The translations under genes and the position numbers were made by a program. The notes under the pieces were generated by a model. It was not told the DNA's origin and did not search any database. It saw only the letters and a program-made list of their open reading frames with translations. A stretch of DNA of 64,000 nt from Enterobacter sichuanensis (GTDB lineage Bacteria; Pseudomonadota; Gammaproteobacteria; Enterobacterales; Enterobacteriaceae), in contig NZ_POVL01000020.1 in the NCBI RefSeq assembly GCF_002939185.1, positions 1 through 64,000 of the forward strand. Direction: 5' to 3'. Each line of letters begins with the position of its first letter. The stretch's first letter is position 1. Below are positions 46,550-53,753 of this stretch, in pieces.

Positions 46550-48763
46550 GTGCCGTGGATCCTGTTGCTGTTGATAAGCCTGTTTAGTGCGCCATCGTTC
46601 GCCGTTACGATCCCCGGCGTCACCACCGGAACGACCGCGACGAAGGAAAATACACCGCCACCTGAGCCCGATGTCGAACAGAAAAAAGCCGCCTACAGCG
46701 CCCTTGCCGACGTTCTTGAGAACGATGCTTCCCGCCAGGAGCTCATCAGCCAGCTGCGAAAAGTCGCCGCCACGCCGTCTCAGGAGCCGGTCCCTGACAT
46801 CATCCCTCCGCAGGTGGAAGAGCAAAAAACGGTGCTTGAAAACGTCACCGACGTCAGCCGCCACTATGGCGAAGCCCTCTCCTCACGCTTTGCCCAGCTC
46901 TATCGTAATCTGATTGGCTCACCGCATAAGCCCTTTAACCCACAAACGTTTACCGTCGCCGCCACGCAGTTCCTGATGCTGGCGGGCGCAGTATTTCTTT
47001 TTTACTGGCTGGTGCGTCTGAGCGCGTGGCCGCTGTACCGCAAAATGGGGCAATGGGGTCGCAGGAAGAATCAGCAGAGAAGCAGCTGGCTCCACCTGCC
47101 GTTGATGATCGCGTCAGCGTTTATCATCGATTTACTACTGCTGGCGCTGACGCTGTTTTTAGGCCAGATGCTGGCCGACAGGCTGAATGCGGGCAACAAA
47201 ACCATCGCCTTCCAGCAATCGCTGTTCCTCAATGCCTTTGCCCTGATTGAGTTCTTCAAGGCACTGCTGCGGCTACTGTTTTGCCCCCACGTGCCGGAAC
47301 TGCGTCCTTTTTCCATACGGGATGAGAGCGCGAAATACTGGGCGCTGCGTCTGAGCGTGCTCAGCGGGTTAATTGGTTATGGTCTGCTGGTGGCGGTGCC
47401 GATCATCTCGAACCAGGTGAACGTCCAGTTTGGCGCGCTGGCAAACGTGGTGATCATGCTGTGCATTACCGTCTGGTCGCTGTACCTCATCTTCCATAAT
47501 AAAAAGACCATCACCGAGAGTCTGCTGCATCTGGCCGATCGCTCCCTCTCGTTCTTTAGCCTCTTTATTCGCGCCTTCGCCCTCGTGTGGCACTGGCTGG
47601 CCAGCGCCTATTTCATTGTGCTGTGCTTCTTTTCGCTGTTCGACCCGGGTAATAGCCTGAAATTTATGATGGGTGCCACATTCAAAAGCCTGGCCATTAT
47701 CGGCATCGCGGCGTTTGTGTCGGGCCTGTTATCCCGCTGGATATCAAAAACCATCACCCTCTCACCGCAGGTGCAGCGCAATTACCCGGAACTGCAAAAA
47801 CGGGTGAACGGCTGGATGTCAGTCTCGCTCAAGGTCGCGCGCATCCTGACCGTCTGCGTGGCGATTATGCTGCTGCTCAACGCCTGGGGGCTGTTCGATT
47901 TCTGGAACTGGCTGCATAACGGTGCCGGGGAAAAGACCGTTGATATTTTAATTCGAATCGCGCTGATCCTGTTCTTCTCTGCCGTCGGCTGGACGCTGCT
48001 GGCAAGCCTGATAGAGAACCGTCTGGTCTCCGACATTCACGGCAGGCCGCTGCCCAGCGCGCGTGCCCGCACGTTGCTGACGCTGTTCCGCAATGCGCTG
48101 GCGGTAATTATCAGTACCATCACCATCATGATTGTGCTGTCCGAGATTGGCGTGAATATCGCCCCGCTGCTGGCCGGTGCCGGTGCGTTGGGGCTGGCGA
48201 TCTCCTTCGGGTCACAGACGCTGGTGAAGGATATTATTACCGGCATCTTTATCCAGTTTGAGAACGGGATGAATACCGGCGATCTGGTGACGATTGGGCC
48301 GCTCACCGGCACGGTGGAGCGCATGTCCATCCGATCTGTCGGCGTGCGTCAGGACACCGGGGCGTACCATATTATTCCCTGGTCTTCGATCACTACCTTC
48401 GCCAACTTTGTGCGCGGGATTGGTTCCGTCGTGGCGAACTACGATGTGGATCGTCATGAGGATGCAGACAAAGCGAAGCAGGCGCTGAAAGATGCGGTAG
48501 AAGAGCTGATGCAGATGGAGGATATTCGCGGGCTGGTGATTGGCGAGCCATCATTTGCCGGCATTGTCGGGCTGACGAATACGGCATTTACCCTTCGCGT
48601 CTCCTTCACCACCCAGCCGCTGAAGCAGTGGACGGTGCGCTTTGCCCTCGACAGCATGGTGAAGAAACACTTTGATCTGGCAAATGTAAGGATGCCGGTG
48701 CAGACGTATCAGGTCTTGTCACCGCCTGCCTCACCGCTCCCTCCTCAGGAGCCGACGCTGTAA
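46550..48763 (+). CDS. mscM: Moderate-conductance mechanosensitive channel MscM (YbiO)
   Basis: 737 aa MscS-superfamily channel (E. coli YbiO 741). Signal peptide (PWILLLLISLFSAPSFA), a periplasmic region to about residue 140, multiple membrane segments, then the MscS pore-lining helix and beta domain (LLAGAGALGLAISFGSQTLVKDIITG, FENGMNTGDLVTIG) near residues 535-590. The start is GTG at 46550 after CGGAGGACGCC, matching the E. coli N-terminus; an upstream reading from 46373 runs through glnQ. Releases solutes on hypo-osmotic shock. Confidence 0.93.
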   Translation: MPWILLLLISLFSAPSFAVTIPGVTTGTTATKENTPPPEPDVEQKKAAYSALADVLENDASRQELISQLRKVAATPSQEPVPDIIPPQVEEQKTVLENVTDVSRHYGEALSSRFAQLYRNLIGSPHKPFNPQTFTVAATQFLMLAGAVFLFYWLVRLSAWPLYRKMGQWGRRKNQQRSSWLHLPLMIASAFIIDLLLLALTLFLGQMLADRLNAGNKTIAFQQSLFLNAFALIEFFKALLRLLFCPHVPELRPFSIRDESAKYWALRLSVLSGLIGYGLLVAVPIISNQVNVQFGALANVVIMLCITVWSLYLIFHNKKTITESLLHLADRSLSFFSLFIRAFALVWHWLASAYFIVLCFFSLFDPGNSLKFMMGATFKSLAIIGIAAFVSGLLSRWISKTITLSPQVQRNYPELQKRVNGWMSVSLKVARILTVCVAIMLLLNAWGLFDFWNWLHNGAGEKTVDILIRIALILFFSAVGWTLLASLIENRLVSDIHGRPLPSARARTLLTLFRNALAVIISTITIMIVLSEIGVNIAPLLAGAGALGLAISFGSQTLVKDIITGIFIQFENGMNTGDLVTIGPLTGTVERMSIRSVGVRQDTGAYHIIPWSSITTFANFVRGIGSVVANYDVDRHEDADKAKQALKDAVEELMQMEDIRGLVIGEPSFAGIVGLTNTAFTLRVSFTTQPLKQWTVRFALDSMVKKHFDLANVRMPVQTYQVLSPPASPLPPQEPTL

Positions 48764-48767
48764 CCGA

Positions 48768-48799
48768 GCCGGGTGGCGGCTTCGCCTTACCCGGCCTAC
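48768..48799. repeat. REP palindrome between mscM and rlmF
   Basis: GCCGGGTGGCGGCTTCGCC followed by TTACCCGGCCTAC, the inverse orientation of the other REP copies, between convergent genes. Confidence 0.8.
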
Positions 48800-48808
48800 G
48801 ACGGCGTG

Positions 48809-49720
48809 TTATTTGCGACGTTTGTTATCGTCCATAAACGACCAGGCGATAAAACGGCTCTGTTTCTGGCCTTGCGCCATCTCTTTTTTCACCACTTTGA
48901 CGGCACCGGCTTCGGTCAGCGCGCGGTACAGTGGCGGCAGGTTATCTCCCCGGGAAACCAGCGTTGTGAACCACTTCACCTGACGGGCAAACTGCTTGCT
49001 TTCTGCGATCATGCGCAGAATGAACGCGACTTCGCCCCCTTCACACCACAGCTCCTGCTGCTGGCCGCCAAAGTTCAGCGCAGCGTCTTCCGCCTGACCG
49101 AGATTGCGGCGCTTGCGCTCGCTGCCCGCGCGGGCGGCGGCGGCTGAATCATGAAACGGCGGATTGCACATCGTCGCGTCGTAGCTTTCATTTTTATGGA
49201 TAATACCGTTGAAAATAGAGGCGGCGTCTTTCTGACGACGCAGGCGAATAGCACGGCTTAATCCCGGGTTAGCGCTGATAATCGCCTGGGCGCTGGCGAA
49301 GGCCTCGGCACCGATTTCGCTTCCGGTAAAGCGCCAGTGATACTCATGCGCGCCGATCAGCGGATAAATCAGGTTCGCGCCGGTCCCGATATCGAGCACG
49401 GAAGCGTTCTGGGGTACCACGCCGTCACGATCGTCTGCGAGGAGATCGGCAAGATGGTGCACATAATCCGCGCGGCCTGGTACAGGCGGACAGAGAAAGC
49501 CTTCCGGAATATCCCAGTGCGCCACACCGTAAAAATGCGCCAGCAGGGCTTTGTTCAGCATTTTAACCGCCTGCGGGTCAGCAAAGTTGACCGACGGTTC
49601 ACCTGCTGGGGTCTGAACAAGGTAATCCTGCAGCGGCGGGCAGCTCAGGCATAAGGCCTTCATGTCGTAGCGGCTGCGGTGGCGATTTCGCGGGTGCAAT
49701 CCCGGCTTTTGGGAAGTCAT
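48809..49720 (-). CDS. rlmF: 23S rRNA A1618 N6-methyltransferase RlmF
   Basis: 303 aa (E. coli RlmF 308). SAM-binding Rossmann domain with [13 protein letters not shown] and catalytic NPPF motif in [25 protein letters not shown]-terminal [14 protein letters not shown] is conserved. The start at 49720 follows AAAGGAGAATGCC; a longer reading from 49816 is unsupported. Modifies A1618 of 23S rRNA in E. coli numbering. Confidence 0.93.
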   Translation of the reverse strand: MTSQKPGLHPRNRHRSRYDMKALCLSCPPLQDYLVQTPAGEPSVNFADPQAVKMLNKALLAHFYGVAHWDIPEGFLCPPVPGRADYVHHLADLLADDRDGVVPQNASVLDIGTGANLIYPLIGAHEYHWRFTGSEIGAEAFASAQAIISANPGLSRAIRLRRQKDAASIFNGIIHKNESYDATMCNPPFHDSAAAARAGSERKRRNLGQAEDAALNFGGQQQELWCEGGEVAFILRMIAESKQFARQVKWFTTLVSRGDNLPPLYRALTEAGAVKVVKKEMAQGQKQSRFIAWSFMDDNKRRK

Positions 49721-49962
49721 GGCATTCTCCTTTAAACAGCGGCGTAAGATACCCTTTGCTGGCCCAACGGTAAATCTTTCTCTTCTGCGCTTAAAAAAAC
49801 GCCATAAATCAAACACCTTTATGTCTATGATCTGTCAGCGAATTGTCAATTAACATCGTTCAAAAAATAAGCAGATCATCATCAAATATTTGCGCCTAAT
49901 CACACTCGTCCGGCTTCTAAACTTAAAGGGAATCACCTGTTGTTTCCCCTGAGGATGTGATT

Positions 49963-50229
49963 ATGAAAAAATATCTGACCCTTGTCGTTGTTGCCGGTGT
50001 TCTGGCCACCGCGTCATTTTCTGCCATGGCCGTTCAGTCACTGACCCAAAGTACCGATACCAGCCAGCTCCGCCCTGCGGGCACCGTGTCGGTAAGCCGT
50101 GCCAGCAACCTTGACGATCTGCAAAATAAACTGGCTGAAAAAGCCCGCGAGGAAGGTGCGAAAGGCTTCGTGGTGAATTCCGCCGGTGGCGATAACCACA
50201 TGTATGGCACAGCAACCATCTATAAATAG
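49963..50229 (+). CDS. mcbA: YhcN-family periplasmic protein McbA (YbiM)
   Basis: 88 aa secreted protein of the DUF1471 (YhcN/BhsA/McbA) family; close to E. coli McbA (86 aa). Signal peptide to about AMA, mature domain with DDLQNKLAEKAREEGAKGF and terminal GTATIYK. In E. coli McbA affects colanic acid production and biofilm and is repressed by McbR. The start follows TGAGGATGTGATT. A paralogue, ybiJ, lies 670 bp downstream. In E. coli fiu and ybiX lie between mcbA and ybiI and are absent here. Confidence 0.9.
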   Translation: MKKYLTLVVVAGVLATASFSAMAVQSLTQSTDTSQLRPAGTVSVSRASNLDDLQNKLAEKAREEGAKGFVVNSAGGDNHMYGTATIYK

Positions 50230-50346
50230 TCTCCCCTTCTGAGAATCACTGCATCTGGCCGACAGGTGCAGTTCTCATCCCCCTGTCTTGATTGCACATT
50301 TTTTGACCCCATATGACTCAGATAACCCCCGCGTGAGGAGAATGCC

Positions 50347-50613
50347 ATGGCTTCCGGATGGGCGAATGACGACGCCGTTAACGAACAGATCAACAGTACA
50401 ATTGAAGATGCCGTTGCCCGCGCTCGCGGCGAAATTCCGCGCGGTGAGAGCTTAACGGAATGTGAAGAATGTGGAGAGCCCATCCCGGAGGCGCGGCGTA
50501 AAGCCATTCCCGGCGTGCGGTTATGCATCCAGTGTCAGCAGAATAAAGATTCGAAAAATGCATCTCATTCGGGATATAATCGCAGAGGATCGAAAGACAG
50601 CCAGTTACGTTGA
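50347..50613 (+). CDS. ybiI: DksA/TraR-type zinc finger protein YbiI
   Basis: 88 aa, the same length as E. coli YbiI. The C4 zinc finger is CEECGEP...CIQCQQ (DksA/TraR type), preceded by an acidic N-terminal helix region. Function is unknown; related short TraR-like proteins bind the RNA polymerase secondary channel. The start follows GTGAGGAGAATGCC. The 50614-50831 stretch that follows holds no recognised gene. Confidence 0.92.
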   Translation: MASGWANDDAVNEQINSTIEDAVARARGEIPRGESLTECEECGEPIPEARRKAIPGVRLCIQCQQNKDSKNASHSGYNRRGSKDSQLR

Positions 50614-50831
50614 CTTTCCTTTACCTAAGTAAACCCCGAAAGTGCGTTCCTTTACGCTCACGATTTTTCGCCCGCCGCGTAGCAAAATGTGCCCTTCATC
50701 ACGCCTCTGTAAAGCGCAGCGACAAGAAATGTAAATCTCTCTTCTGAATTTATTAATATTCAATAAGTTATTTGTCATTCAATTTTTTTGAGCAACCACG
50801 TCAATTCTCTTCGATTTTATCTGTCGGAAAA

Positions 50832-50853
50832 AAGCGTGATACTTATCACATCG
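50832..50853 (+). promoter_or_regulatory. CRP site upstream of ybiJ
   Basis: CGTGA-TACTTA-TCACA (50835-50850) differs from the CRP core TGTGA-N6-TCACA at one base. Its centre lies about 56 bp before the ybiJ start codon; a transcription start near 50884 would put it at -41.5. Confidence 0.55.
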
Positions 50854-50898
50854 ACGGAACATCGTCCCCTTAACAGAATAACCTGCGAGAGATTAATT

Positions 50899-51159
50899 AT
50901 GAAAACCATCAAATATGCTGTTGCTGCTGTTGCCCTGTCTGCTCTGTCTTTTGGTGCATTCGCTGCAGAACCGGTTTCTCCAGCTCAGGCGCAAAACATG
51001 AATAAAATCGGTGTGGTGAGTGCAGAAGGCGCGACCACGCTGGACGGTCTGGAAGCCAAACTGGCTGAGAAAGCGGCAGCTGCTGGTGCAAGCGGATACA
51101 GCATCACTTCCGCGAACACCAATAACAAGCTGAGCGGTACTGCGGTTATCTACAAATAA
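50899..51159 (+). CDS. ybiJ: YhcN-family periplasmic protein YbiJ
   Basis: 86 aa, equal to E. coli YbiJ. Signal peptide MKTIKYAVAAVALSALSFGAFA is cleaved before AEPVS; the DUF1471 domain includes NKIGVVSAEGATTLDGLEAKLAEKA, ending GTAVIYK. A paralogue of mcbA. Function is unknown; family members act in stress and biofilm responses. The start at 50899 follows GCGAGAGATTAATT. A CRP-like site lies upstream. Confidence 0.92.
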   Translation: MKTIKYAVAAVALSALSFGAFAAEPVSPAQAQNMNKIGVVSAEGATTLDGLEAKLAEKAAAAGASGYSITSANTNNKLSGTAVIYK

Positions 51160-51245
51160 TCGACTGAATGAATGCTGTCCCCTCACCATACCCTCTGGTG
51201 AGCTGCTCCAACCCTCATTGACCCTGTTGTTTGTTACCCTTGCTT

Positions 51246-51275
51246 GCCCGTCCGCCACTGGACGGGCTTTTTTTT
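51246..51275. terminator. Intrinsic terminator after ybiJ
   Basis: GCCCGTCC-GCCACT-GGACGGGC followed by eight T residues, ending at the stop of the convergent ybiB. Confidence 0.88.
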
Positions 51276-51277
51276 AT

Positions 51278-52240
51278 CTAAAACGCCTGCGCCACGCGTG
51301 CAAGCCCGGCCTCGACTGACTCCACCTCTCCGGTCGCCAGCAGACAGCAGGCCATCTGGAGTTTGATCGAATGCGGAACAGGCACATTTCCGGCCAGACA
51401 CTGCTCAATCCAGTGGGCGGTGGTATGCGGATCTTTTGCCTCAGGCACTATCACGCCGACATTCTCTTCCTGACGTTCCAGTACGGGCCGCGTGCCTGCG
51501 GGATCGATTAAGACCAGCTGCGGACAGCGCTGCGGGTTGGCGTATACCTCCCCTTCTGTGCCGTGCATCAGCAGTGCCCTGCCGCCAATCTCTTCAAAAA
51601 ATGTGCCTACACGCGTCACGTACTCCGGATGCGACACGCTGGAGAGGCGCAGGGCATCCGCTTCGCCAAAGGGTGTGGCGAGTTTCGCCAGCGTGTGTGC
51701 GCTGTTGCGCACGCCCATGCGCCAGCGCATATCCAGCTGCTTTTCCAGCGGCGGGCAGAGTGCCTTCACCGGAATATAGACTGGCTGATGGCCATCCAGC
51801 TTCGCCTGCGCCTGGCCGGCGTGCAGCGTCGGTTCAATACCTAACATGCCAAAGATGGTTTCCGTCAGCACGCGCGTGGGATCTTCGCTGACGCCATGGA
51901 CCACCACCGGAAAACCCAGCTTGTGCAGCAGAATCGCCAGCAGAGGGGTGAGATTCGCCTGCTTGCGCGCGCCGTTATAGGTGGGGATGACAATCGGCAT
52001 CGGTTTTGCCACCGGGGGGGTTAAACGCAGCGTTTGCGCCTGCATCGCTTCATAGAAGCCGCGCATCTCCGCTTCACCTTCGCCTTTAATACGGAGCGCA
52101 ATCAGGATACCGCCCATCTCCAGATCGGGAACATCGCCGTTGAGCATATGGGTGTACAGGGCACGGGCCGTTTCCTGATCCAGGTCGCGGGCATGGTTTT
52201 TTCCTCGCCCTACCTCTTTGATAATTTTACGATAATCCAC
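51278..52240 (-). CDS. ybiB: TrpD2-family nucleic-acid-binding protein YbiB
   Basis: 320 aa, same length as E. coli YbiB. The fold is of anthranilate phosphoribosyltransferase (glycosyltransferase family 3), with the N-terminal helical domain ALYTHMLNGDVPDLEMGGILIALRIKGE, but the phosphoribosyl-diphosphate site is altered; E. coli YbiB is reported to bind nucleic acids and be LexA-linked. In E. coli it follows dinG directly; here a fimbrial operon separates them. hcxB (ybiC), next to ybiB in E. coli, is missing. Confidence 0.92.
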   Translation of the reverse strand: MDYRKIIKEVGRGKNHARDLDQETARALYTHMLNGDVPDLEMGGILIALRIKGEGEAEMRGFYEAMQAQTLRLTPPVAKPMPIVIPTYNGARKQANLTPLLAILLHKLGFPVVVHGVSEDPTRVLTETIFGMLGIEPTLHAGQAQAKLDGHQPVYIPVKALCPPLEKQLDMRWRMGVRNSAHTLAKLATPFGEADALRLSSVSHPEYVTRVGTFFEEIGGRALLMHGTEGEVYANPQRCPQLVLIDPAGTRPVLERQEENVGVIVPEAKDPHTTAHWIEQCLAGNVPVPHSIKLQMACCLLATGEVESVEAGLARVAQAF

Positions 52241-52399
52241 GACATCTCTCCTTGCGGCTCTTTGCAGATACTATAGCCCTGATAAATGCCTGGCGGGTAA
52301 TCATTTTCCTCTCCCCGTGCCGCCGAAGGCGCTTCGAGGGTAAAAATGGTCTGAAGATAAATTGAACGAAAAATAGTTCTCAGCGATAGTTCCTGCCGA

Positions 52400-52424
52400 A
52401 TTAATCAGCCACGTGATGATTAAT
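52400..52424. promoter_or_regulatory. Inverted repeat in fimbrial promoter region
   Basis: ATTAATCA-N9-TGATTAAT lies 36-60 bp before the first fimbrial gene. Its arms match those of the cecR palindrome at 61624-61643 but the spacer differs (9 versus 6 bp between TTAATCA and TGATTAA). A candidate operator. Confidence 0.4.
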
Positions 52425-52459
52425 ACCCGAAGTGCCCTATTTTCATTCAGAGGATTTAA

Positions 52460-52993
52460 ATGAAAAAATTAATTATTGCGGGGATCGCTGCCGGGATGGC
52501 GTGTGCTTCCGTTTCTGCTTTTGCATCCAGTGGTGAGGGTCAAATTAATTTCACCGGTGAAGTTATTGACTCGGCATGTACGGTTGTAAACGGTTTAAGC
52601 AATCCACTTACCGTATCATTAGGTAAGGTTGCGAAATCGGCATTTACCGGAAGTGGTTCGACGACGTCGACTACCCGCTTTAGTATTCAACTTAAAAATT
52701 GTCCCGATACTGTTACCAGCGCCTCGGTAACATTCGGCGGGACACCTGATGGTAACAATAAGGATATCCTTGCTGTGACGTCAGGAACCGGTACCGCGTC
52801 AGGAGTGGGTGTCCAGTTGCTGGATAAAACGCAAACCCCACTGAGTTTATATACGTCTTCCGCTGCGTATACCCTCACGTCAGGTACTACAACGAACGAT
52901 CTGGAGTTTGGTGCACGCTATATCCAGACCGGAGGAACCGTTTCCGCCGGCGTGGCGAATGCTGCATCCACCTTCACCATCGTTTACAACTAA
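52460..52993 (+). CDS. Fimbrial major subunit (type 1 pilin family)
   Basis: 177 aa secreted pilin. Signal peptide cleaved near FASS; the mature protein has the pilin pattern GEVIDSACTV...NCPDT with two Cys for the disulfide and a C-terminal penultimate Tyr (FTIVYN) used in donor-strand exchange. The start follows CAGAGGATTTAA. First gene of a chaperone-usher operon and probably the most abundant shaft subunit. It is lower in GC than its neighbours, consistent with acquisition. A hairpin after the stop may limit downstream transcription. Confidence 0.88.
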   Translation: MKKLIIAGIAAGMACASVSAFASSGEGQINFTGEVIDSACTVVNGLSNPLTVSLGKVAKSAFTGSGSTTSTTRFSIQLKNCPDTVTSASVTFGGTPDGNNKDILAVTSGTGTASGVGVQLLDKTQTPLSLYTSSAAYTLTSGTTTNDLEFGARYIQTGGTVSAGVANAASTFTIVYN

Positions 52994-52997
52994 TAAA

Positions 52998-53031
52998 ACA
53001 GATATTAGCTACCCCAGTGGCTAATATCTGT
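52998..53031 (+). terminator. Hairpin between fimbrial subunit and chaperone
   Basis: ACAGATATTAGC-N10-GCTAATATCTGT, a 12-bp perfect stem followed by TATTTCTT. An attenuating terminator that would give much more pilin than assembly protein. Confidence 0.75.
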
Positions 53032-53054
53032 TATTTCTTGATGACGGTTTCACT

Positions 53055-53729
53055 ATGCGAAAATATCTTCTGGCCTCCTCCTTTTTATTTATTGTCTCTG
53101 TCGCCCATGCCGGTATTACTATCGGCGGTACGCGCGTGGTCTATCCAGAAAATAAAAAAGAGTCTTCCATTGGAATCACCAACCCGGACAACCTCGACTA
53201 CCTTGTCCAGTCATGGGTGGAAACGGAAGATAACGCACGCGAGAAAGCCCCGTTCCTGATCACGCCGCCCCTGTTCCGCCTTGACGGAAAGCAGGATAAC
53301 GTGCTGCGTATCATCAGAACCGGGGGGGATTTACCCGCCGATCGCGAATCGCTGTTCTGGTTGAATATTAAATCCATTCCCTCTTCTGAGCGCAATGCAA
53401 ACATCAACACGCTGCAGATCGCGATTAAAACCCGAATTAAATTGCTGTATCGCCCGGCGAGTATTACCGGTAATCCGGAAGATATGACCACGCAATTATC
53501 CTGGCACACGCGGGGAAATCAGCTGATTATCGAAAACCCCACGCCGTTTTATATGAATTTCCAGGAAATAAAACTCGACGGTGAAAAAGTTGACAAAGCC
53601 ACCTATGCCGCACCGAAAAGTGAAACGGTTTTCACCACCCCTAGAAATATAACTGCACATACCGTGAGCTGGAAAATCATCAATGACTACGGCGGTATTA
53701 GCCAGTCATATTCTGCGCAAATTAAATAA
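53055..53729 (+). CDS. Periplasmic fimbrial chaperone (PapD family)
   Basis: 224 aa. Signal peptide to SVAHA, then two Ig-like domains. Conserved features include the N-terminal TRVVYPENKKESSIGITNPDN, a G1-strand region NTLQIAIKTRIKLLYRP with the alternating hydrophobic motif, and PTPFYMNF in the second domain. It caps subunits and delivers them to the usher. The ribosome-binding site is weak. Followed by the usher after 24 bp. Confidence 0.92.
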   Translation: MRKYLLASSFLFIVSVAHAGITIGGTRVVYPENKKESSIGITNPDNLDYLVQSWVETEDNAREKAPFLITPPLFRLDGKQDNVLRIIRTGGDLPADRESLFWLNIKSIPSSERNANINTLQIAIKTRIKLLYRPASITGNPEDMTTQLSWHTRGNQLIIENPTPFYMNFQEIKLDGEKVDKATYAAPKSETVFTTPRNITAHTVSWKIINDYGGISQSYSAQIK

Positions 53730-53753
53730 CCGCTGGATTCGCTAAACATCATT

